A stretch of DNA of 64,000 nt from Eubacterium_U album (GTDB taxonomy: Bacteria; Bacillota; Clostridia; Lachnospirales; Lachnospiraceae). The stretch is from assembly GCF_025336545.1 (NCBI RefSeq), contig NZ_JAODBU010000011.1:1-64000 (forward strand), read 5' to 3'. Each line of letters opens with the position of its first letter. Positions within the stretch are counted from its first letter, which is position 1. A program made the translations under genes and the position numbers. The notes below the pieces were generated by a model. That model was not told where the DNA came from. It did no database searches and saw only the letters and a program-made list of their open reading frames with translations. Shown here piece after piece: positions 1-6,946 of the stretch.

Positions 1-29
1 TTGTGTACTTTTTTTCTTTCTCTTGCCAT
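1..29 (-). CDS. 5' end of an unidentified gene, cut by the window edge
   Basis: An ATG at 29-27 on the minus strand is preceded by a consensus AGGAGG (43-38) with 8 bases between them. The frame stays open to the window edge and gives only M-A-R-E-R-K-K-V-H. The ribosome site is good, but nine residues do not allow identification. The gene would lie downstream of the lipoprotein gene on the same strand. Confidence 0.4.
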
Positions 30-222
30 AATTAAGGCCTCCTATAATAATAAATTTTATCATAGAAGGCCTATTAATTATATTTAAATATTAATTTACA
101 GAAAAACTTTCACACTCTCGACTATCTAAGTGACCAATCCAAGTCTATGTCTGTACCCTCCTCTCTACTCATTTACTGATTACAGTAATGCATATAAAAA
201 CCGGATGCTTTTTTCTCATATG

Positions 223-1374
223 CTACCTCCTTATTATTTTAATTTGTTGTTTATCTCCTTTTTTTACAATTTGACATTTTTTTACATATATCTTATCAAT
301 CTTCTTTGCCTTTGATACATCTATGTTTTTTATAGGATTTCCTTGCAAAGAAAGAGAATGAATTTTTGCATTTGTTAAATCAATGTTTTCTATTTTATTA
401 AATGATAAACATAAATGATTTATTGATGGCGTTTTACTCATTCGCACTTTATCAATTTCCGTAGCTATTACTGTCACTCTCTTCAATTTATCACATTTCG
501 ATATATCTAATTCTTTTATTCCTTTGCATTCATATAAATCTATATTTTTTATTTTTCCAATTTTAATATTTTTTAAATATTTTGAGTACCATACTTCAAG
601 TCTTCTTAAATTCTTTAACTTTGATACATCTATTTCTTTTATTCCTTTACCTATTTCTTTCATGGAAATATTTTTAAGTTTCTTATTTTTTCCATACACG
701 ATGCCATTACAATTAAATCCTATTGCCTTAAATCTTTCTAAGCTATGTACTTTTGAAAGGTCAATAACACTATCGGTATATACAGAATTAAATTTTATCT
801 GTTTTATTTTATCTCCAAATTTTATTTGATCTAAATTTTTAATATAGTTCAATTGTACTTTTTCCAAATTTGGGAAGCGATTTAATTCATATTTTGCTTT
901 ATATTTTTCTCCTGATATAAACAATTCTTTAACTTTATCTAATTCATATAATTTTTCAAAATTTAACAAGCCATATTCTTCTATTATTTCATCATTATGT
1001 TCAACAATTTCCACACAGATTCTTATTTTCTCTACATTTTTAAATATTTCCAGTCCTCTACAGTCAATAACAGAATATTTGAAATTACTATTATCCAATC
1101 CATCCATATAAGTATATGTATCATCAGGATCTATCCATAATTCTGTTACTGCATCAATTTCATTTTGGCTCAATTGATTGTCATTATTGGAATCAAAGGA
1201 TTCGCTGACTAATTCTCTTACATATTCACTCGGAAAATTTTTCTCATTAATTTCAATGCCTTTTTCTTCCTTCTTATCACTTTTTGTATATTCTATATTA
1301 TCATTTGAACAGCCACTGGTTATTAAAATTATAACTGTAAACATTGCATAAATAATGATTTTTTTAACGTTCAT
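223..1374 (-). CDS. Secreted lipoprotein with EF-hand-like loop and leucine-rich repeats
   Basis: The 383-residue protein starts with a short lysine-rich n-region, a hydrophobic segment and a lipobox (L-I-T-S-G-C, Cys at about residue 22), so it should be a lipid-anchored surface protein. At about residues 60-71 there is an EF-hand/dockerin-type calcium loop, D-S-N-N-D-N-Q-L-S-Q-N-E. The rest is built of short Leu/Ile-Asn-spaced units (for example 'LKNLRRLEVWYSKYLKNI') typical of irregular leucine-rich repeats, which usually bind proteins. AAGGAGAGGG lies before the ATG. The gene follows the subtilase gene on the same strand after a terminator, so it is probably transcribed separately. Its function is unknown; a link to the neighbouring signalling operon rests only on proximity. 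Confidence 0.75.
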   Translation of the reverse strand: MNVKKIIIYAMFTVIILITSGCSNDNIEYTKSDKKEEKGIEINEKNFPSEYVRELVSESFDSNNDNQLSQNEIDAVTELWIDPDDTYTYMDGLDNSNFKYSVIDCRGLEIFKNVEKIRICVEIVEHNDEIIEEYGLLNFEKLYELDKVKELFISGEKYKAKYELNRFPNLEKVQLNYIKNLDQIKFGDKIKQIKFNSVYTDSVIDLSKVHSLERFKAIGFNCNGIVYGKNKKLKNISMKEIGKGIKEIDVSKLKNLRRLEVWYSKYLKNIKIGKIKNIDLYECKGIKELDISKCDKLKRVTVIATEIDKVRMSKTPSINHLCLSFNKIENIDLTNAKIHSLSLQGNPIKNIDVSKAKKIDKIYVKKCQIVKKGDKQQIKIIRR

Positions 1375-1436
1375 AACACCCTCTCCTTAATATATTTTTT
1401 CTTATCTTAATTTTATTATATTAAGAGATTTATTTC

Positions 1437-1473
1437 AAATAAAGGTTTAGTCATAACAACTAAACCTTTATTT
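1437..1473 (-). terminator. Rho-independent terminator after the subtilase gene
   Basis: A 15-base perfect inverted repeat (1437-1451 and 1459-1473) has a 7-base loop and A/T-rich outer ends. It lies just past the subtilase stop codon and could also act on the opposite strand. Confidence 0.8.
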
Positions 1474-1480
1474 ATTATTA

Positions 1481-3529
1481 TCATTGTAATAGTCCCGGTA
1501 TTCTTTGTTGTTTAGACACATCATCTGTCCATGTATTAGCCGCTAAGTTTCTTCTCCATTCCTGATAAGTTGAATCATTTCCACTATTTGCCTCAGCCAT
1601 AAATACCAAATCTTTCATTCTAAAACTTCCATCGAAAAATGGATTATTATACATAATATGCTTACTTCTTATAGTGTAACTTGAACTAATGTTAGATGAA
1701 TTAAATGCCAGTTCAAATGCGTTGTTTACTACTTTTCCTGCTGCATTATATCTTCTAGGTGTCTCACTTATATCGTCTGTAGGTGTTACATGCTCCCAAT
1801 CTTCCCAATTTACTCCTGACATTGCAAATTTTTTTCTGTATGCTCTATGTGCAAATGCATCTGTTATAATATGTAAACTCATTCCAAACAATACGCACCT
1901 TATATTATCATTATTCTTCTTATAACTAATTTTGTAATTATCTAACGCTTTATTCCATCTATCATCTGTTTTTAGCACATTTATATCTTCTATCATTTTG
2001 CTATACTGTGCATTTGTTAATCCATTAGGTTTAGCAACTCCTGAAGGTGTTACACTAGCATTTTGTATTACTTTCCCAACATAATATACCGCAGCCATAT
2101 AATTTGTATCTGCATTTAATGAATGCCATATGTCACGTTCTACTTTATCACTTTCATCTTTTTTATACATTAAATAATTATCATTGTATCTTATTCCTAA
2201 TTTTATTAAGTTTAACTGTTTTGTTGTTGCTTTTCCTCCATTTAAATTACTTACTAATGCCTCATGATTATCTCTAGACCATTTAGCTGTAACCTTACTC
2301 ATTTCATCGTCTATTTCTATTTCACTATCATTTTCTAAAATATCATTATTAGTTGCATATTCATCATACATTTTAATAGCATACTCCATATCTACCAGAT
2401 TATAGTTTTTGCTATCTTTACATATACTATTTGCAGAATCTTCTATCAAGTTTCTTATAAAGTCTGCATCTTTAGTTTTATCTTTCTGCCATAATACACT
2501 AGCAATTCCAACTACATGTGGTGCTGCCATACTAGTACCGGATGAAACTGTTTCCATTCCGAAATTTGCAACTGTTTTAATTAATTCTCCGGGTGCAACT
2601 ACATCTACTTTATCTCCATATGAACTCGTTTCACTTATGTCAGCATTTGAATCAATTGCTCCTACACTAAGCACTTCTTTATACGCTGCCGGATATTCAA
2701 CTATTCCATCACTTTTTCCTCTATTTCCTGCTGCTGCAACAATTAGTATTCCTGCATTATTTGCATCTATTATTGCTTTATGTAATATTTTTGAATTAAT
2801 AGTTGTTCCTAAACTTAAATTAATAATATCCACATCATATTCTATTGCTTTATATATTCCTTCTACAAGTCTGTTTAATGGCGCACTATTTTCTCCATCC
2901 AACACTTTTATAGAATATAATTCTACATTACTGTTTATTCCCTTTGCATATCTTCCTTCAACTGACTTTCCGGCAATTATTCCTGCAATAGCGGTTCCAT
3001 GTCCTGTCATATCATCATATATAGGTAATACTCCTTCTTCCTCCGGTACAAGATTATATCTTTCTTTTACGTCTATTTCTTCACATAAATCAACACCCGA
3101 ATCTATTATTGCAATTTTTATCTTTTCAGTATCATTTTCATTACTATTATCAGACTGATTAGCATTAACTATTTCCAGATTCCAATTGTCAGTTACTATA
3201 TCCGGATCTATCTCTTCGCCCGCTCCTTTTATTACAATATTCTGTTCAACACTTTCTATATTCTTTTCATTTTCTAATTTTTTCGCCTGTTCCTGAGTCA
3301 TTTTTACATAGCAAATATTATTATCATTTAATTTTTTCACATTTTTATCATCTATATTTTTGTATTTGTCAATAGTCTTATCTTTTTCATTAGAATTCTT
3401 CGTCATTACTAAATATTCTTTTTTATCAATATTTTTTTCATTTTCATATGCATATGTATTTATTCCGCTCACAAAAAACATTGACATTGCAACTACAGTT
3501 GCTATTATTCTTTTGCTCACTTTCTTCAT
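1481..3529 (-). CDS. Secreted subtilisin-like serine protease (S8) with C-terminal HxxxDxxAH domain
   Basis: Read from the ATG at 3529 the protein has 682 residues: a Sec signal peptide (M-K-K-V-S-K-R then a hydrophobic core ending near 'NTYAYE'), an I9-type propeptide-like segment, and an S8 catalytic domain. In the numbering of the longer 737-codon frame that starts at 3694, the catalytic residues are Asp198 (IAIIDSGVD), His232 (GHGTAIAG), oxyanion Asn324 (AAGNRG) and Ser388 (SSGTSMAAPHV). The last 200 residues hold 'LHIITDAFAHRA', an H-x3-D-x4-H pattern reminiscent of zinc phospholipase C-like helical domains. GGAGGT lies 4 bases before the chosen ATG, and a signal peptide directly after it favours this start. 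The frame is nevertheless open upstream through the agrD-like gene with no stop. Possible roles are maturation of the signal peptide or use as an exported effector; both are inference. Confidence 0.88.
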   Translation of the reverse strand: MKKVSKRIIATVVAMSMFFVSGINTYAYENEKNIDKKEYLVMTKNSNEKDKTIDKYKNIDDKNVKKLNDNNICYVKMTQEQAKKLENEKNIESVEQNIVIKGAGEEIDPDIVTDNWNLEIVNANQSDNSNENDTEKIKIAIIDSGVDLCEEIDVKERYNLVPEEEGVLPIYDDMTGHGTAIAGIIAGKSVEGRYAKGINSNVELYSIKVLDGENSAPLNRLVEGIYKAIEYDVDIINLSLGTTINSKILHKAIIDANNAGILIVAAAGNRGKSDGIVEYPAAYKEVLSVGAIDSNADISETSSYGDKVDVVAPGELIKTVANFGMETVSSGTSMAAPHVVGIASVLWQKDKTKDADFIRNLIEDSANSICKDSKNYNLVDMEYAIKMYDEYATNNDILENDSEIEIDDEMSKVTAKWSRDNHEALVSNLNGGKATTKQLNLIKLGIRYNDNYLMYKKDESDKVERDIWHSLNADTNYMAAVYYVGKVIQNASVTPSGVAKPNGLTNAQYSKMIEDINVLKTDDRWNKALDNYKISYKKNNDNIRCVLFGMSLHIITDAFAHRAYRKKFAMSGVNWEDWEHVTPTDDISETPRRYNAAGKVVNNAFELAFNSSNISSSYTIRSKHIMYNNPFFDGSFRMKDLVFMAEANSGNDSTYQEWRRNLAANTWTDDVSKQQRIPGLLQ

Positions 3530-3694
3530 ATTTACCTCCAATTTTTTCTCTCGTTTACTATTACAGTTTCCTTTCGCAATCTCTTCCATTATTTCATTAG
3601 GTAGGTCCACTTCCCCAAATAAAATATGACTAGCTCTGGTTTCTACCATTCCTATTGACAGTTCAGCCAATAAGTTTGCTATTAAATCTTTCAT
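3530..3694 (-). CDS. agrD: AgrD-like cyclic-lactone autoinducer pro-peptide, in frame with the subtilase
   Basis: Fifty-five codons precede the subtilase start and match the AgrD plan: an amphipathic N-terminal helix (residues 1-18), a ring region S22-H-I-L-F26, and an acidic recognition tail 'GEVDLPNEIMEEI'. The tail aligns with the staphylococcal AgrD tail 'DEVEVPKEL' at the same distance from the ring. The ring nucleophile is serine, so the product would be a lactone rather than a thiolactone, as in GBAP of Enterococcus. The ATG overlaps the agrB stop as ATGA, and AGGAGAG lies 7 bases upstream. No stop codon occurs before the protease; codons L52-E-V-N55 instead carry a second Shine-Dalgarno sequence. 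The product is either an independent pro-peptide (made how, is unclear) or the head of a fused pre-protein. Family assignment is by motif only. Confidence 0.72.
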
Positions 3695-4269
3695 ATATTT
3701 TCTCTCTCCTTGTAATTTGATATGAATACTCTTAGTTTCTCTAATAAAGCATTCATCAATATTAATATGACCATTGTCATAATCTCACATTCATATCTTT
3801 TTAATATAGTCGATGTTATACTTATGCATATTAATATCAATAAAGCCTTTATTTTTATTACTAGTCTCATTTTTTCTGTATATATTTTCCTGTCTTTTGA
3901 TTCTATAGGAATTTTCATCACAATAAATGCCCCAAATCCCAATACAATCATAATCTTTGTATATTTATATATACTTACAAACTTTCCAAGAAATATAGAT
4001 ACCGCACACATTAGTATCGAATAAAACAAACATGTAAAGTAATTTTTGCAGTGAAACCCTCCTACATACGGACGCAGACTAATTAATACTGCAATTACTA
4101 TTAAAACCTCTTTTCTTTTACCTATTACTGAAAATATAATAAATATTATTGCTATCTTCTCTACCTCTCCAATAATAGATTCAAGTAAATAACAAATTTT
4201 TACTTTTGTTATTTTATCCAATCCCTCTGCCAGGAAATCAGAAAATCTCATCGCTAGCAAATGATTCAT
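3691..4269 (-). CDS. agrB: AgrB-like membrane cysteine peptidase (autoinducer maturation)
   Basis: This 192-residue polytopic membrane protein carries the AgrB signature: 'RPYVGGFHCKNYFTC' with catalytic His73 and Cys80, seven residues apart as in staphylococcal AgrB (H77/C84). AgrB removes the C-terminal tail of AgrD and forms the ring at the membrane. The length is usual for the family. The start has GGAGAG 8-10 bases upstream. Its stop overlaps the start of the pro-peptide gene (ATGA), so the two should be translationally coupled. A second Cys (C74) lies next to the catalytic His. A promoter and candidate LytTR sites lie upstream. Confidence in the family is high. Confidence 0.92.
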   Translation of the reverse strand: MNHLLAMRFSDFLAEGLDKITKVKICYLLESIIGEVEKIAIIFIIFSVIGKRKEVLIVIAVLISLRPYVGGFHCKNYFTCLFYSILMCAVSIFLGKFVSIYKYTKIMIVLGFGAFIVMKIPIESKDRKIYTEKMRLVIKIKALLILICISITSTILKRYECEIMTMVILILMNALLEKLRVFISNYKERENI

Positions 4270-4317
4270 TTTCTTTACTCTCCTTACCTTAAAACGATTA
4301 CCATTTCTTATATTTTC

Positions 4318-4346
4318 ATTCTAAGATATTAAGGATATTGCTTCAA
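4318..4346 (-). promoter_or_regulatory. Promoter of agrB
   Basis: On the minus strand TTGAAG (4346-4341) and TAGAAT (4323-4318) are separated by exactly 17 bases, about 50 bases before the agrB ATG. Confidence 0.6.
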
Positions 4347-4366
4347 TTCTTTCTTCGTACTCTTTC

Positions 4367-4396
4367 CCCAACGACAATTAACTGTACACAAACTAC
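4367..4396 (-). promoter_or_regulatory. Candidate LytTR (AgrA-type) binding sites
   Basis: The minus strand holds ACAGTTAAT (4385-4377), a perfect match to the 9-base LytTR half-site consensus. Two weaker sites, GTAGTTTGT (4396-4388) and GTCGTTGGG (4375-4367), are offset by 11 and 10 bases, so the outer two are 21 bases apart, the usual spacing of LytTR direct repeats. The cluster lies about 20 bases upstream of the agrB -35 box and between the divergent promoters. Confidence 0.45.
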
Positions 4397-4407
4397 ATTT
4401 ATTTTAA

Positions 4408-4436
4408 TTGACCATAATGTTTTCAATCTATATACT
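4408..4436 (+). promoter_or_regulatory. Promoter of the LytTR regulator/kinase operon
   Basis: TTGACC (4408-4413) and TATACT (4431-4436) are 17 bases apart on the plus strand, 58 bases before the regulator ATG. Confidence 0.65.
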
Positions 4437-4442
4437 TTAATT

Positions 4443-4473
4443 ATGACAAACATCATCTTGTAAAATTTGTCAT
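4443..4473 (+). repeat. Inverted repeat in the regulator 5' leader
   Basis: ATGACAAA (4443-4450) and TTTGTCAT (4466-4473) form a perfect 8-base inverted repeat just downstream of the -10 box. It could be an operator or an mRNA hairpin about 20 bases before the start codon. Confidence 0.4.
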
Positions 4474-4494
4474 TGTATTGGAGGTAATTTAATT

Positions 4495-5205
4495 ATGTAT
4501 AAAATATTAATTGTAGAAGATAATTCTATAATTACAGATTTTCTTATAAATGTAATATCAGAATTATACCCTAAATGGTCGGTTTATAATGCCGATTCTT
4601 ATAAGAAGGCAATTGACATTGCGATGAATCAAGATATCGATTTATTTATCCTTGACTATGAATTAAATAAAGACAATTTAACTGAAAATGGATTTAATCT
4701 TGGCATTGAATTAAAGAATATTCCTAAATATAAGAATACGCCTATGGTTTTTGAAACAAGTTACCCAAATCATATTTTTTCTATTATAAATGAACTTCAT
4801 TGTATTTATTATTTGATAAAACCGTATGAGAAAGCAGATATACAGCATATGCTTAATAAGATTTTAAATTACAATAATCTGGAAAAACGTTTTTCAATAA
4901 AGGATTCATTTGGAATTAACTCTTATATAAATGATAATGACATTATTTATGTTAACACCAACAGACATACCCTTGAAATTTTTACAACCGCAAATTCATT
5001 TTTATGCATGAATTATTCATTAGCACAGCTTATCAAAGAGTCTGACATATTAATTCAGTGTCATAAAAGCTATGCGATAAATCCTAAATTCATTACAAAT
5101 TTAGATAAAACGACATATACTGTAACTCTTCAATTTAATGATAAAGTATTTTCAATTCCAATTGGTCGAAAATACAAAGAAACACTATTAAGAAAGATGG
5201 ATTAA
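4495..5205 (+). CDS. AgrA-like response regulator (receiver + LytTR)
   Basis: The 236-residue protein has an N-terminal receiver domain with acidic pocket residues (I-V-E-D) and phospho-acceptor Asp54 (FILDYELN), and a C-terminal LytTR DNA-binding domain from about residue 140 ('KDSFGINSYINDNDIIYV', 'IQCHKSYAINPKFI'). This is the architecture of AgrA, ComE and FsrA. GGAGG lies 8 bases upstream of the ATG. The kinase gene starts 3 bases after its stop, so the two are one operon. It is expected to bind LytTR direct repeats in the divergent promoter region and drive agrB and the subtilase; this is inference from the family and layout. Confidence 0.9.
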   Translation: MYKILIVEDNSIITDFLINVISELYPKWSVYNADSYKKAIDIAMNQDIDLFILDYELNKDNLTENGFNLGIELKNIPKYKNTPMVFETSYPNHIFSIINELHCIYYLIKPYEKADIQHMLNKILNYNNLEKRFSIKDSFGINSYINDNDIIYVNTNRHTLEIFTTANSFLCMNYSLAQLIKESDILIQCHKSYAINPKFITNLDKTTYTVTLQFNDKVFSIPIGRKYKETLLRKMD

Positions 5206-5208
5206 TAT

Positions 5209-6474
5209 ATGAATATAAATTTTATAGATTATTTTTCAACAATTATAGAAACACTATTTTTTCTTGTTTTAAGTACAGGATTTTTATCAAAGAGACCTAA
5301 ATTATCAAAGGTAATTCTTTCACTGGCTCCGATATGCATTTTTAAATTTGCCTTTATATTTTTACCTGTGTCATGGCAGGCAGAATCGTTATCATCATGT
5401 ATAAATATAATACTTGGGATTCTTTCAATTATGATATTAACAGATTCAGGAGTATTAGCCTCCATCTTTTGTTATATATTAGCTTACATTATCGGTTTTC
5501 TTTTGCAAATTGTTTTAGTAGCATTTGTTCCTTTGTTGGGAGATTTTGTTAATTCAGATTTATTTTCTCTTTTAGGAGCAATTTATACCTTAATATGTGC
5601 AATTGTTATCAATCATTTTTTTAACCTAAGGAAAATATATTTTTACTTATTTGAAGGTGGCAAACTAATTACATTTATAATAACAAATGTTTTTGGGTTA
5701 AGTTTTTTATTTGCGCTTTATTTCAAATTAAATCGTTCAAATTTTGCTGAAATTATTTTATTTATACTAATTTCATTTTTTACTTTAGTATCAATAAATA
5801 TTGTATTGATAAATCAATTAAAACGACTTCGTGTACAATCAGCACAACTTAATGCTTATGAGCAGTATCTTCCTGTTCTTGAATCTCTTATCCAAAACGT
5901 TAGAATTAAGCAACATAATCATACAAATGAAATTCAATCTATTATTTCTCTTCTTCATACTTGTAATGATTATGATTCTTTAGTTTCTGAGATGACAAAA
6001 TATATTAATATCAGCTTAGATTCCACTGAACCTGATTATCTGCTGAAACTCAACTTGCATCTTGTAGCAGGATTTCTTTATCATAAAAAATTGACAGCTT
6101 CCGAACATGGAATAGTTCTGGAGTATAATGTCCTTTCTTATAATTTAGAATCCAAAGTTCCTGAATACACCTTAGTTGAACTTTTTGGCATTCTAATAGA
6201 CAATGCTATAGAAGCCACTCCTAAAGATGGAACTGTACATATTACAATTAATTCTGCTAACAGAAAAATTATTTTTTCAACTAGAAATCCGGGATATGTT
6301 TTAACTCCTGATGATAGAACAAATTTCTTTACTAAAGGATATACAACTAAATCTACCAATACAAACTCCGGCTTGGGTTTATATAATCTTAGGGATATCG
6401 TTTTAAATCAGTACAATGGCAGTGTTTCTCTTTGGAACGAGGGAACTGATATTTTGTTTGAAATTATTGTGTAA
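5209..6474 (+). CDS. AgrC-like sensor histidine kinase (GHKL)
   Basis: The 421-residue protein has about six N-terminal membrane segments (residues 5-200), a dimerisation helix with a modified HPK10 H-box 'IKQHNHTN' (His236, Asn instead of Asp at 237, Asn240 kept), and a GHKL ATPase domain with N-box 'GILIDNAIEA' and G-box 'NSGLGLYNLRD'. AgrC-type kinases sense cyclic peptides at the membrane. It is read directly after the regulator gene and ends before a bidirectional terminator. The adjacent agrB/agrD-like operon makes it the likely receptor for the serine-ring peptide. Substrate recognition cannot be read from the sequence. Confidence 0.9.
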   Translation: MNINFIDYFSTIIETLFFLVLSTGFLSKRPKLSKVILSLAPICIFKFAFIFLPVSWQAESLSSCINIILGILSIMILTDSGVLASIFCYILAYIIGFLLQIVLVAFVPLLGDFVNSDLFSLLGAIYTLICAIVINHFFNLRKIYFYLFEGGKLITFIITNVFGLSFLFALYFKLNRSNFAEIILFILISFFTLVSINIVLINQLKRLRVQSAQLNAYEQYLPVLESLIQNVRIKQHNHTNEIQSIISLLHTCNDYDSLVSEMTKYINISLDSTEPDYLLKLNLHLVAGFLYHKKLTASEHGIVLEYNVLSYNLESKVPEYTLVELFGILIDNAIEATPKDGTVHITINSANRKIIFSTRNPGYVLTPDDRTNFFTKGYTTKSTNTNSGLGLYNLRDIVLNQYNGSVSLWNEGTDILFEIIV

Positions 6475-6583
6475 TAATGGGATTAATTGAGAAAATTCTA
6501 TATGCCTCATCATTTACATCAATGCTACATTAATTCATCGTGCTACCTATATGCTTTACCCAATGTGTGGAAATTTTTACAAT

Positions 6584-6622
6584 AAAAAGATGCTGTCGCG
6601 TTTAACACAACAGCATCTTTTT
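6584..6622. terminator. Bidirectional terminator between the kinase gene and crh
   Basis: A 13-base perfect stem (6584-6596 with 6610-6622), A-run on one side and T-run on the other, separates two convergent operons. Confidence 0.85.
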
Positions 6623-6685
6623 ATTTATCCTATTACCAATAATTTTCTTATATATTTATATTTTCCTGCCTAATATTAATACATC

Positions 6686-6946
6686 TTACTCTGCATTATT
6701 GCTAAGATATTCTTCAATTTTGTCAATAGCCTGAACTTCATCCTCACCGTCAGCTGTTACAGTAACTGTTTCACCTGATGCAAGTCCTAATGTCATCATT
6801 CCCATGATGCTCTTTGCATTTACCTTAACATTTCCATGTTCTACATAAATCTTGCTCTGAAACTGACTTGCCACCTGTACACATACCGCTACCGGTCTTG
6901 CTTCCAATCCTGTCTGAATTCCTATTGTTATGTCCTTTGTCGTCAT
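6686..6946 (-). CDS. crh: Crh-like HPr-family protein lacking the PTS histidine
   Basis: An 86-residue HPr-fold protein. The phosphocarrier motif G-L-H-A-R-P reads G-L-E-A-R-P: residue 15 is Glu, so it cannot take phosphate from enzyme I. Ser46 is kept in 'NAKSIMGMM', the site phosphorylated by HPr kinase. This matches Crh of Bacillus (Gln15/Ser46), a co-effector of CcpA that lacks PTS function. Its place directly after whiA with a 4-base ATGA overlap, and hprK a few genes upstream on the same strand, repeats the yvcJ-yvcL-crh arrangement. A true PTS HPr would have to lie elsewhere in the genome. Confidence 0.85.
   Translation of the reverse strand: MTTKDITIGIQTGLEARPVAVCVQVASQFQSKIYVEHGNVKVNAKSIMGMMTLGLASGETVTVTADGEDEVQAIDKIEEYLSNNAE

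Noticed and set aside
1..29. Second AgrD-like peptide at the left edge
   Set aside because: Only nine residues (basic, M-A-R-E-R-K-K) are visible, which is not enough to compare with any pro-peptide.
2409..3158. 249-codon plus-strand open frame opposite the subtilase
   Set aside because: It mirrors the minus-strand S8 domain, has no ribosome site, and the minus-strand protein carries all catalytic motifs.
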